DNA from: an uncultured Prevotella sp.
GTDB lineage: Bacteria; Bacteroidota; Bacteroidia; Bacteroidales; Bacteroidaceae
Assembly: GCA_934183135.1 (NCBI GenBank)
Contig: CAKPRX010000005.1
Span: 1-48,720 of the forward strand
DNA length: 48,720 nt
Direction: 5' to 3'
Every line of letters starts with the position of its first letter. Position 1 is the first letter of the stretch. The notes beneath the pieces are model-generated. The model had not been told where the DNA came from. It worked only from the letters and a program-made list of their open reading frames with translations, and searched no databases. The position numbers and the translations under genes are program-made. Below, piece after piece: positions 15,025 to 23,054 of the stretch.

Positions 15025-16113
15025 ATGGCAGAACGCATAGTTATTAAGGTGGGCAGCAACGTGCTGACCCGCGCAGATGGCAAACTGGATGTAACCACCA
15101 TGTCGGCCATCGTAGACCAGGTGGCCTGGCTCCGCGCACAGGGCTTCGAGATTATCTTGGTATCGAGTGGTGCCATGGCAAGCGGCCGTGGCGAGCTGCA
15201 TACAGACCGCCACATGGACCAGGTGGCCCAGAGACAGCTGTTCTCGGCCCTGGGCCAGGCCAAGCTCATCAACCTGTACTACGACCTGTTCAGGGAGTAC
15301 CAGCTGCACGTGGGCCAGGTGCTCACGATGAAAGAGAACTTCGCCTCGCGGCGCGAGTACCTCAACCAGAGGGCTTGCCTGTCGGTGATGCTTGACAATG
15401 GCGTAGTACCCATTGTCAACGAGAACGACACGGTGAGCGTTACCGAGCTGATGTTTACCGACAACGACGAGCTGTCGGGTCTCATCGCCACCATGATGGA
15501 CGCCTGCCGGCTCATCATCCTGAGTAATGTAGACGGCATATTCGACGGGGCTCCGTCGGACCCTGCCTCGCACCTGATAACCGAGGTCTCGGCCGACCGC
15601 GACCTGAGCCAGTACATCAGTCGCGAGAAGAGCGGCTTTGGCCGCGGCGGTATGCTCACCAAGAGCTCGATAGCCCGCAAGGTGGCCGACGAGGGCATCG
15701 AGGTGATGATAGCCAACGGCAAGCGCGCCAACATCCTGGTAGACCTGATGAGCCACCCGGACACCACGCCGCATACCACCTTCAGGGCCCGGACTGCGGC
15801 CACGTCGGGCGTGAAGAAGTGGATAGCCCACAGCGAGAGCTTTGCCAAGGGCGACATACACATTAACGCACAGGCGGCCCACGCGCTGTCTGGCGAACGG
15901 GCCGTGAGTCTGCTCATGGTGGGCGTAACCTCGGTAGAGGGCGACTTCGAGGAGGGCGACATCGTGAGCATCATAGGACCCGACGGTCAGCGCATCGCCA
16001 TAGGGCGCAGCGGCTACGGGGCCGACGAGGCCCGCACGCTGGTAGGCCATCACAACGTGCGCCCCATCGTACATTACGACTATCTCTGCATGACCGAACC
16101 CGAAAAACAGTAA
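15025..16113 (+). CDS. proB: Glutamate 5-kinase
   Basis: 362 residues from MAERIVIKVGSNVLT. First enzyme of proline synthesis: phosphorylates glutamate with ATP; it is normally feedback-inhibited by proline. The amino-acid-kinase domain shows KVGSNVLT, 'LVSSGAMASGRGEL' and 'NENDTVSVTELMFTDNDELSGLIA' (about residues 132-155), then GRGGMLTKSSIAR. The last ~85 residues (about 275-360, from SESFAKGDIHINAQAAHALS) form the C-terminal PUA domain, so this is the long, PUA-containing form. It is followed after 6 bp by proA and then argF', so proline and late-arginine genes appear to be one transcript. Confidence 0.96.
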   Translation: MAERIVIKVGSNVLTRADGKLDVTTMSAIVDQVAWLRAQGFEIILVSSGAMASGRGELHTDRHMDQVAQRQLFSALGQAKLINLYYDLFREYQLHVGQVLTMKENFASRREYLNQRACLSVMLDNGVVPIVNENDTVSVTELMFTDNDELSGLIATMMDACRLIILSNVDGIFDGAPSDPASHLITEVSADRDLSQYISREKSGFGRGGMLTKSSIARKVADEGIEVMIANGKRANILVDLMSHPDTTPHTTFRARTAATSGVKKWIAHSESFAKGDIHINAQAAHALSGERAVSLLMVGVTSVEGDFEEGDIVSIIGPDGQRIAIGRSGYGADEARTLVGHHNVRPIVHYDYLCMTEPEKQ

Positions 16114-16119
16114 ACTCTT

Positions 16120-17373
16120 ATGAATACTCTGACTACCATCTTTGAACAGGTCAAGGCGGCCAGCCGACAGCTGGCCCTGCTGACCGACGGCCAGAAGAAC
16201 GCCGTACTGCTGGCGCTGGCCGATGCCATCGGCACGCACCGCGAGGAGCTATTGGCAGCCAACGCCGAGGACCTGGCACGTATGGACAGGGCCAACCCGC
16301 TGTACGACAGGCTGCTGCTCACCCCCGAGCGCTTAGAGGGGATAGCCGCCGACATGCGCCATGTGGCTACCCTGCCCTCGCCGCTGGGCCACACCCTGGC
16401 CGAGCGCACCCTGGCCAACGGGCTCAGGCTCCGCAAGGTGTCGGTGCCCTTCGGGGTCATCGGCATCATCTACGAGGCGCGCCCCAATGTCAGCTTTGAC
16501 GTGTTCGCGCTCTGCTTCAAGAGCGGCAATGTCTGCGTGCTCAAAGGCGGAAGCGACGCCGACCACTCCAACAGGGCCATCGTGGCCCTGATACACAGCA
16601 TCTTGGCTGCCCAGGGCATCAGCCAGTCGGTAGTGGCACTGCTGCCGGCCACCCACGAGGCCACGGCCGCCATGCTGCAGGCCACGGGCTACATAGACCT
16701 GTGCATACCGCGTGGCGGAAAGCGGCTTATCCACTTTGTACGCGACACGGCCAAGGTGCCGGTCATAGAGACCGGGGCGGGGGTGGTTCACGCTTACTTT
16801 GACCGCACGGGCGACGTGGCCATGGGCACCCGCATCATCGTCAACGCCAAGACGCGGCGGGTAAGCGTATGCAACGCGCTCGACACGCTCATCATCCACA
16901 GCAGTAGGCTGGCCGACCTGCCTGCGCTGGTGGCTCCCATGGCCAGCAAGCAGGTGCGCATACATGCCGATGCCCGCGCGGCCCAGGCTCTGACGGACTA
17001 CCCCTACGCAGACACCATAGCGCCTGCCGACGAGGACGCGGTGTACAGCACCGAGTTTATGAGCTACCAGATGGGGGTCAAGACGGTAGACTCCATCGAC
17101 GAGGCCCTGGCTCACATAAGCCGCTACGGGTCGGGGCACAGCGAGTGTATCATCACGGCCGACGCCAAGGAGGCCCGACGCTTCCAGCAACAGGCCGACG
17201 CGGCATGCGTCTACTGGAACGCGCCCACCAGCTTTACCGACGGGGCGCAGTTCGGCCTGGGGGCCGAGATAGGCATCAGCACCCAGAAGTTAGGCCCGCG
17301 CGGCCCCATGGGCTTAGAGGAGATAACCACTTACAAGTGGCTCATAGACGGCGACGGACAGACCCGCGCCTGA
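16120..17373 (+). CDS. proA: Glutamate-5-semialdehyde dehydrogenase (gamma-glutamyl phosphate reductase)
   Basis: 417 residues. NADPH-dependent reduction of gamma-glutamyl phosphate to glutamate semialdehyde, the second step of proline synthesis, in the cytoplasm. Aldehyde-dehydrogenase fold: [21 protein letters not shown] (about 111-131), [15 protein letters not shown], the catalytic cysteine in [12 protein letters not shown] (about residue 252), and the C-terminal [20 protein letters not shown] (about 384-403). It starts 6 bp after proB. ProB and ProA normally act as a complex because the intermediate is labile, and the tight spacing fits that. Confidence 0.97.
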   Translation: MNTLTTIFEQVKAASRQLALLTDGQKNAVLLALADAIGTHREELLAANAEDLARMDRANPLYDRLLLTPERLEGIAADMRHVATLPSPLGHTLAERTLANGLRLRKVSVPFGVIGIIYEARPNVSFDVFALCFKSGNVCVLKGGSDADHSNRAIVALIHSILAAQGISQSVVALLPATHEATAAMLQATGYIDLCIPRGGKRLIHFVRDTAKVPVIETGAGVVHAYFDRTGDVAMGTRIIVNAKTRRVSVCNALDTLIIHSSRLADLPALVAPMASKQVRIHADARAAQALTDYPYADTIAPADEDAVYSTEFMSYQMGVKTVDSIDEALAHISRYGSGHSECIITADAKEARRFQQQADAACVYWNAPTSFTDGAQFGLGAEIGISTQKLGPRGPMGLEEITTYKWLIDGDGQTRA

Positions 17374-17414
17374 GCATACTGACAGCATAAAAACAAATAG
17401 AAAGGATAAACACT

Positions 17415-18377
17415 ATGAGAACTTTTTTCAATGTAGAGGACATCGGCGACCTGGGCAAAGCCCTCGCCGAGGCACAGGAGGTCAAGGCTAACCGTTTCGC
17501 GTACCAGTCGCTGGGCAAGAACAAGACCTTGCTGATGATATTCTTCAACAACAGCCTGCGCACGCGCCTCTCCACGCAGAAGGCGGCCATGAACCTGGGC
17601 ATGAACGTGATAGTGCTCGACGTAAATGCTGGCGCCTGGAAGCTGGAGACCGAGCGGGGCGTCATCATGGACGGCGACAAGAGCGAGCATCTGCTTGAGG
17701 CCATCCCCGTGATGGCCTGCTACTGCGACATCATAGCCGTGCGCTCGTTTGCGGGCCTCAAGGACCGCGACTTCGACTATGCCGAGACCATCGTCAACCA
17801 GTTTGTCAAGTACAGCGGCAAGCCGGTAGTGGCCATGGAGACGGCCACGGTACATCCGCTGCAGGCCTTTGCCGACCTTATCACCATCAGCGAGCACCAG
17901 GCCACGGCCCGCCCCAAGGTGGTGCTTACCTGGGCGCCTCACTGCAGGGCCTTGCCACAGGCTGTGCCCAACAGTTTCGCCCAGTGGATGAACGCGGCCG
18001 ACGTAGACTTTGTCATCACACAGCCCGAGGGCTATGAGCTGGACCCCAAGTACGTGGGCAACGCCCGCGTGGAGTACGACCAGCGCCGCGCACTCGACGG
18101 CGCCGACTTCGTGTACGCCAAGAACTGGAGCTGTCCGGGTGTTACGCGGCCGGCCGACTATGGCCAGATACTGAGCAAGGACATGGGCTGGACCATAGAC
18201 ACCGAGCACATGAGCTGGACTAACAACGGCTACTTCATGCACTGTCTGCCCGTGCGCCGTGGCCTCATCGTGACCGACGATGTCATCGAGAGCGACCACT
18301 CGCTGGTCATCCCCGAGGCTGCCAACCGTGAGATAAGTGCCGAGGTGGTGCTCAAACGGGTTCTGGAGAGTATCTAA
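17415..18377 (+). CDS. argF': N-succinylornithine carbamoyltransferase (SOTCase-type)
   Basis: 320 residues. Very similar to the Bacteroides fragilis enzyme that transfers carbamoyl phosphate to N-succinyl-L-ornithine in arginine synthesis. Seen: FFNNSLRTRLSTQKA (residues 43-57, the carbamoyl-phosphate loop), the signature loop 'RGVIMDGDKSEHLLEAIPVM' (81-100), TWAPH, and HCLPVRRG near the end. The residue known to set acyl choice (Glu92 in Xanthomonas acetylornithine enzyme, Pro90 in B. fragilis) aligns with Ser90 here. Serine at that site has been reported to give succinyl specificity, so succinylornithine is the probable substrate. It lies 41 bp after proA and 11 bp before the FGE-fold gene. 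Confidence 0.93.
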   Translation: MRTFFNVEDIGDLGKALAEAQEVKANRFAYQSLGKNKTLLMIFFNNSLRTRLSTQKAAMNLGMNVIVLDVNAGAWKLETERGVIMDGDKSEHLLEAIPVMACYCDIIAVRSFAGLKDRDFDYAETIVNQFVKYSGKPVVAMETATVHPLQAFADLITISEHQATARPKVVLTWAPHCRALPQAVPNSFAQWMNAADVDFVITQPEGYELDPKYVGNARVEYDQRRALDGADFVYAKNWSCPGVTRPADYGQILSKDMGWTIDTEHMSWTNNGYFMHCLPVRRGLIVTDDVIESDHSLVIPEAANREISAEVVLKRVLESI

Positions 18378-18388
18378 CCATAGTGGCC

Positions 18389-19315
18389 ATGAAGAAGATA
18401 GCTGTCGCCCTCATCTTTCTGGCGGCCATGGCTGCCAGAGGCTCTGCCCAGGGCATCATCAAGCACAAGCCCATCGTAAGCACTGCCAGGAAGGCATCTG
18501 CCAAGACGGCCGCGAACCGCAAGGCCGCTCCGCGCAAGGTGCTCTCGTACCAGGAGCAGTTTGACATGACAGCCCACCAGCGGCGACTGGCAGCCTGGCT
18601 GACGGACAACATGGTCCTGGTCAGGGGCGGCACGTTCACCGCGGGCTGCGACACCTGCAGATACAAGGAGCCCGTGCGACAGATAACCCTGGACAGCTAC
18701 TATATCTGTAAGTACGAGCTGAGCCAAGCCCTGTGGGATGCCTTTATGAATGACCACTGGTGGGAGGGTACTTACGAGTTTTATACCAAAAATCCCTTGG
18801 GGAATGACTATGTCCAAAGCCGCATGAGCTGCAAGGACATCCAGACTTTCCTAAAGCGTCTCAACGACTTTACCGGCCAGGAATTTCGTCTTCCCACCGA
18901 AGCCGAGTGGGAATATGCTGCCAACGAGGGCAAGCCCAAGCCTCCCTACCGCTATAGCGGCAGCAACGATGCCGATGAAGTGGCCTGGTACGGAGGCAAC
19001 CTGGACAAGAGCAGGACAAGCCATCACTACGGGAAGAAGAAACCCAACGCCCTGGGGCTCTACGACCTGTCGGGCAACTACCTGGAGATGTGCTCCGACC
19101 TTTTTGCCTACAACACGAGCGAGCCACAGGTAAACCCTAAAGGGCGCGAGGGCAACGTCTGCCCTCCTGAGCGTCATAGCCATGTCGGCAAGGGTGGGTG
19201 GTACGAGTCGCCCCAGCACACGCTCTACCCCTGGTACCATGCTTATACGGGAAATAGCGAAACTGGCTCTTACCACATTACCATCCGCCTTGCCGCAAGC
19301 ACGCTCAAGCGGTAA
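18389..19315 (+). CDS. Exported FGE/SUMF1-fold protein, catalytic cysteines absent
   Basis: 308 residues. MKKIAVALIFLAAMAARGSAQ is a signal peptide without a lipobox; the preceding in-frame codon (18383) is GTG and less likely. From residue ~75 the formylglycine-generating-enzyme fold is plain: MVLVRGGTFTAGC, then 'YYICKYELSQALWDAFM', FRLPTEAEWEYAAN (about 172-185), 'NALGLYDLSGNYLEMCSDLF'. True FGE enzymes have two C-terminal cysteines near 'RGGSW...CR'; here that region reads GKGGWYESPQHTLYPWYHAY with no cysteine. It is therefore probably a binding or structural protein, as are the gliding/secretion proteins GldJ and GldK, which share the fold. It is the last gene of the pro/arg run, 11 bp after argF'. 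Confidence 0.85.
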   Translation: MKKIAVALIFLAAMAARGSAQGIIKHKPIVSTARKASAKTAANRKAAPRKVLSYQEQFDMTAHQRRLAAWLTDNMVLVRGGTFTAGCDTCRYKEPVRQITLDSYYICKYELSQALWDAFMNDHWWEGTYEFYTKNPLGNDYVQSRMSCKDIQTFLKRLNDFTGQEFRLPTEAEWEYAANEGKPKPPYRYSGSNDADEVAWYGGNLDKSRTSHHYGKKKPNALGLYDLSGNYLEMCSDLFAYNTSEPQVNPKGREGNVCPPERHSHVGKGGWYESPQHTLYPWYHAYTGNSETGSYHITIRLAASTLKR

Positions 19316-19334
19316 CGGGGAGGGCGACCGCAAA

Positions 19335-19806
19335 TGCGAAAAACCTTTACACACGGCTGTATATTTATGCAAAACGCGAGGGCGTAATGTATAAATATAC
19401 AGTCGTAACACCCCCTTTTCGGGGCATATTTTCCGGAATTTTTCAATAATCCAGGACTGTTTTTGGGGTCATCGGGGGCGTTTCGGGGCATCGCGAGGAC
19501 AGCAAAAGTAACAACCTTTTACAAAACAGGGCCATTTAGTGCGTTTTTCGCCGCTGTTTCCGGCACTTTCGAGGACAGTTTTCAGGGTCGCCGCGATGGT
19601 CATTTTTTTGCTCGCGATGGTCATTACGATTCTAATGACCATCGCGAGCGAAAAAATGATGGTTTTCGGGTAGTCTGAAAACGGCCGTTTTAGCCACCGC
19701 AGCACCCTCGGCGAGCGTACAGACAAATGGTGGAAGGCCAAAAAGCCCTCGCCCGGCGGCCAAACGCCCAAAATGTATAAATATACATTATCAGAAAAAT
19801 CCTTAC
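19335..19806 (+). repeat. 472-bp structured intergenic repeat, copy 2
   Basis: Same element and orientation as at 2679-3150. Stem I pairs 19354-19371 with 19388-19405; stem II pairs 19610-19626 with 19633-19649 (17 bp, loop CGATTC); stem III pairs 19663-19667 with 19677-19681; the end palindrome is at 19772-19789, where the centre is AA instead of TT. It starts 20 bp after the stop of the FGE-fold gene and lies between two convergent genes, so it cannot serve as a promoter for an annotated neighbour here. Confidence 0.9.
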
Positions 19807-19860
19807 AATGACCGTCAGTGCATTATCCGCCAGCATCAGACTGGCAGGGCCTACTACGCA

Positions 19861-19899
19861 AGCGACCGCAGGTTTCCTCTGAGAAAGCCTGCGGTCGCT
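19861..19899. terminator. Hairpin terminator downstream of kbl
   Basis: AGCGACCGCAGG (19861-19872) and its perfect complement (19888-19899), 15-nt loop, 42 bp beyond the kbl stop codon. No strong T-run on either side, so termination strength is uncertain. Confidence 0.6.
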
Positions 19900-19941
19900 G
19901 CTGTTATAGCGCTGGCCGACGGCCAGCATCCTATCGGCGCC

Positions 19942-21129
19942 CTACTTGAGTACGCCCAGTTCCTTGCCCACCTTGACAAAGGCGGCTATACACTTGTCGA
20001 GCTGCTCGCGGGTGTGGGCAGCCGACAGCTGGACACGGATGCGGGCCTCGCCCTTAGGAACGACGGGATAGTAGAAGCCCGTGACGTAGATGCCCTCCTC
20101 CAAGAGGCGGTTGGCATAGCGCTGAGACAGCGGGGCATCGTAGAGCATCACTGCGCAGATGGCACTCTGCGTGGGCTTGATGTCAAAGCCGGCGGCCAGC
20201 ATCTTGTCGCGGAAGTAGTTGACGTTCTCGACCAGCCTGTCGTGTATGCTGTTGTCCTCGGACAGCATCTTGAACACCTCCAGGCTGGCACCGATGATGG
20301 CCGGAGCCAGCGAGTTAGAGAACAGGTATGGGCGGCTGCTCTGGCGCAGCATGTCGATAATCTCCTTACGGCCGGTGGTAAACCCACCGAGCGCGCCGCC
20401 GAACGACTTGCCCAGGGTGCCCGTATATATATCTACCCGGCCATACGTATGCGTCAGCTCGCTCACTCCGTGGCCCGTGGCACCTACCACACCGGCCGAG
20501 TGAGACTCGTCGACCATCACCAGGGCATCGTACTTGTCGGCCAAGTCGCATATCTTGTCCATAGGAGCCACATTGCCGTCCATGGAGAACACGCCGTCGG
20601 TACAGATGATACGGAAGCGCTGGGCCTGAGCCTCCTGCAGACATTTCTCCAGCTCGGCCATATCGGCATTGGCGTACCGGTAGCGCTTGGCCTTGCACAG
20701 GCGCACGCCATCGATGATGGACGCGTGGTTCAGGGCATCGGATATGATGGCATCCTGGTCTGTGAGGAACGAGCCAAACAGTCCGCCGTTAGCGTCGAAG
20801 CACGCGGCGTACAGGATGGTGTCCTCGGTATGGAAGTAAGCGCTTATGGCGTTCTCCAGTTCCTTGTGTATGTCCTGCGTACCGCATATAAAGCGCACCG
20901 AGGACATGCCGAAGCCGCGGCGGTCCATCATGCGCTTGGCGCCCTCTATCAGGCGCGGATGGTTGGACAGTCCCAGATAGTTGTTGGCACAAAAGTTGAG
21001 TACTTCCTTACCCTTTACCTGGATGGCGGCGCCCTGTGGGCTCTCTATGATACGCTCCTCCTTGTAAAGGCCTGCTTCTTTCAGGTTCGCAAGAGCTGTG
21101 GTAAGCTCCTCTTTAATCTTTCCGTACAT
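19942..21129 (-). CDS. kbl: Glycine C-acetyltransferase (2-amino-3-ketobutyrate CoA ligase)
   Basis: 395 residues from MYGKIKEELTTAL; a GTG three codons upstream is in frame but not needed. PLP enzyme of the alpha-oxoamine synthase family that splits 2-amino-3-oxobutyrate with CoA into glycine and acetyl-CoA. Seen: NFCANNYLGLSNHPRL, 'SVRFICGTQDIHKELE', DGVFSMDGNVAPM, VMVDESHSAGVVG (about 208-220) and the PLP-lysine segment YTGTLGKSFGGALGG (about 238-252). The divergent neighbour is threonine dehydrogenase, which supplies its substrate, so the assignment is firm. The two genes share matching 16-bp promoter cores. Confidence 0.97.
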   Translation of the reverse strand: MYGKIKEELTTALANLKEAGLYKEERIIESPQGAAIQVKGKEVLNFCANNYLGLSNHPRLIEGAKRMMDRRGFGMSSVRFICGTQDIHKELENAISAYFHTEDTILYAACFDANGGLFGSFLTDQDAIISDALNHASIIDGVRLCKAKRYRYANADMAELEKCLQEAQAQRFRIICTDGVFSMDGNVAPMDKICDLADKYDALVMVDESHSAGVVGATGHGVSELTHTYGRVDIYTGTLGKSFGGALGGFTTGRKEIIDMLRQSSRPYLFSNSLAPAIIGASLEVFKMLSEDNSIHDRLVENVNYFRDKMLAAGFDIKPTQSAICAVMLYDAPLSQRYANRLLEEGIYVTGFYYPVVPKGEARIRVQLSAAHTREQLDKCIAAFVKVGKELGVLK

Positions 21130-21159
21130 GTTATTCACGTTTTAGTTTACACTGACAGC

Positions 21160-21175
21160 TGCAAATTAACTAATT
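21160..21175 (-). promoter_or_regulatory. Promoter core for kbl
   Basis: AATTAGTTAATTTGCA on the minus strand, about 31 bp ahead of the kbl start. Identical to the core in front of the divergent threonine dehydrogenase gene (21269-21284). The TAATTTG in it is a one-base-shorter variant of the TAnnTTTG -7 box. Confidence 0.55.
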
Positions 21176-21268
21176 ATTTCCGACAACACGAAGCCTTTCG
21201 TGTTATTTTTTACAAAAGCTATCTGAAAATATTTTTTTTCTGACGATTTATGGTGTGGTGTCGAAAAA

Positions 21269-21284
21269 AATTAGTTAATTTGCA
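21269..21284 (+). promoter_or_regulatory. Promoter core for threonine dehydrogenase
   Basis: AATTAGTTAATTTGCA, 27 bp ahead of the start codon and an exact inverted copy of the kbl core 94 bp away. The shared 16 bases probably include both polymerase contacts and a regulator site common to the two genes. Confidence 0.55.
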
Positions 21285-21310
21285 CCCAATAAATTAAATC
21301 ACAACCAAGC

Positions 21311-22267
21311 ATGAAAAATATATTAGTAATCGGTTCTACCGGGCAGATAGGTTCTGAACTCACCCGGGAGTTGCGCAAAATTTACGGAGGCAGCCATGTG
21401 GTGGCTGGTTACATCAAGGGTGCCGAGCCTAAGGGCGAACTGCTGGACGGCGGACCGGCAGCCGAAGCCGATGTGACCAACGGCGAGATGATAGCCAACG
21501 TGGTACGCCAGTACCAGATAGACACCATATACAACCTGGCCGCCCTGCTGTCGGTAGTGGCCGAGTCCAAGCCCCGGCTGGCCTGGAAGATAGGCATAGA
21601 CGGGCTCTGGAACATCCTGGAGGTGGCCCGCGAGCAGGGGTGTGCCGTGTTTACGCCCAGCTCGATAGGCTCCTTCGGCCCCTCGACACCGCATGTAAAC
21701 ACGCCGCAGGACACCATACAGCGCCCACGCACCATGTATGGCGTTACCAAGGTAACCACCGAGCTGCTGAGCGATTACTATCATAACAAATATGGGGTAG
21801 ACACACGTGCCGTGAGGTTCCCGGGCGTCATATCCTACGTCACGCCGCCGGGCGGAGGCACCACAGACTATGCCGTAGACATCTACTACTCGGCCGTAAG
21901 GGGCGAGCGCTTCGTATGCCCCATCAAGGAGGGTACGCTGATGGACATGATATACATGCCCGACGCACTCAAGGCTGCCATCATGGTCATGGAGGCCGAC
22001 CCGGCACGCCTGGTTCACCGCAACGCCTTCAACATAGCCTCGCTGAGCTTCGGCCCGGAGACGGTGTATGCGGCCATCAAGAAATACAAGCCTGACTTTG
22101 AGATGGTGTACGACATAGACCCGCTCAAACAGCGCATTGCCGACAGCTGGCCTGACCGTATGGACGACACCTGCGCCCGCCAGGAGTGGGACTGGTGCCC
22201 TCAGTACGACCTGGACGCCATGACGCGCGACATGCTGGACAAGCTGGCCATCAAACTGAAAGTATAG
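21311..22267 (+). CDS. L-threonine 3-dehydrogenase, NAD-dependent epimerase (SDR) type
   Basis: 318 residues. Oxidises threonine to 2-amino-3-oxobutyrate with NAD+. It belongs to the extended short-chain dehydrogenase family, not the zinc alcohol-dehydrogenase family used by E. coli Tdh. Seen: the N-terminal Rossmann motif VIGSTGQIGSELTREL (residues 5-20), TPSSIGSFGPSTP around the catalytic Ser, and the YGVTK catalytic Tyr-Lys (about 143-147). 'FPGVISYVTPPGGGTTDYAVDIYY' is typical of the bacterial SDR-type threonine dehydrogenases. Divergent to kbl, forming a two-gene threonine-to-glycine pathway. Followed by a perfect 17-bp terminator. Confidence 0.93.
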   Translation: MKNILVIGSTGQIGSELTRELRKIYGGSHVVAGYIKGAEPKGELLDGGPAAEADVTNGEMIANVVRQYQIDTIYNLAALLSVVAESKPRLAWKIGIDGLWNILEVAREQGCAVFTPSSIGSFGPSTPHVNTPQDTIQRPRTMYGVTKVTTELLSDYYHNKYGVDTRAVRFPGVISYVTPPGGGTTDYAVDIYYSAVRGERFVCPIKEGTLMDMIYMPDALKAAIMVMEADPARLVHRNAFNIASLSFGPETVYAAIKKYKPDFEMVYDIDPLKQRIADSWPDRMDDTCARQEWDWCPQYDLDAMTRDMLDKLAIKLKV

Positions 22268-22310
22268 GCAGCACTGCGAGGGTGGCCTCGCTTATACCTA
22301 TTATTATATA

Positions 22311-22364
22311 TGCGAAGACGCATAACCCCGGCTCCCATAGAGCCGATGGTTATGCGTCTTCGCA
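22311..22364. terminator. Bidirectional terminator between threonine dehydrogenase and the NigD-like gene
   Basis: Perfect 17-bp stem (TGCGAAGACGCATAACC at 22311-22327, partner 22348-22364) with a 20-nt loop that can itself pair (CGGCTC/GAGCCG). It separates convergent genes. Confidence 0.85.
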
Positions 22365-22400
22365 TTTCTGATAGGCCAAGGCCGATAGCGGCGCGCCGGG

Positions 22401-23054
22401 TCAGAACTGGCGTTCTGTCTGTCCCTGGTAGGTATTGACCCGCAGCAGCACCTCGTCGTGGGGCCCGTTGTCACTCAGGGGTATGCTGGCAAAGGCCGTG
22501 GCGGTGTAATACTGGGGCACGTCGTTCTGACTGTGTATCAGGGTATAGGTATAGCGATGCCCGGTGGCCGTGGCCGTGGTGTCGCACCTCACCCCGATGG
22601 TCTGCCTGCCCATGACACCGTCCTGTGTGCCCGTCTTCAGAGCCAGCCTCAGGTTGAGGTAACGCCCCGACGTGCTCATCCAGGCACTCTCAAGTGTCAG
22701 GGGATCCGTACGCAGCGTATCGGGGCGCAGCGTGTATAGCGGAGCCAGCACAGGCACCTGTACGGCCTGGCGCGGACGCACCGTGGCCGCCCCCTCCTGA
22801 CAATCGTAGTAGAGCAGCAGGCGGTAGGCAGAGTCGGGCACGGCGGCCCACTTGGCCGCCAGCACGGGAGCCAGCTGCAGCGTGGCGCCCTCGTCGGTAA
22901 GCACCCGGTCTATGGTTCCAGCCGTGGCACAGTGCCCCTCGGCAAAGTCGGCACTCATATACGAGTAGCGGCCGTCGCCCGTGGTATAGCTGTCGGAGCT
23001 ACACGCCACAAGCAACGGTGCCAGCAGCATCACCGATAGCCACAGCCTCATCAT
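22401..23054 (-). CDS. NigD-like lipoprotein
   Basis: 217 residues. Signal peptide with lipobox LLVAC (Cys18), so it should be lipid-anchored at the cell envelope. The following 'DSYTTGDGRYSYMSADFAEGH' and the OB-like strand run 'GATLQLAPVLAAKWAAVPDSAYRLLLYYD' match the pattern of Bacteroidales NigD-like proteins (N-terminal OB domain about 30-105, C-terminal beta-sandwich about 120-217). NigD was named as a putative bacteriocin immunity protein, but most members are of unknown function. Its ATG overlaps the TGA of the acyltransferase (ATGATGA), so it is the last gene of that operon and translationally coupled. Confidence 0.72.
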   Translation of the reverse strand: MMRLWLSVMLLAPLLVACSSDSYTTGDGRYSYMSADFAEGHCATAGTIDRVLTDEGATLQLAPVLAAKWAAVPDSAYRLLLYYDCQEGAATVRPRQAVQVPVLAPLYTLRPDTLRTDPLTLESAWMSTSGRYLNLRLALKTGTQDGVMGRQTIGVRCDTTATATGHRYTYTLIHSQNDVPQYYTATAFASIPLSDNGPHDEVLLRVNTYQGQTERQF

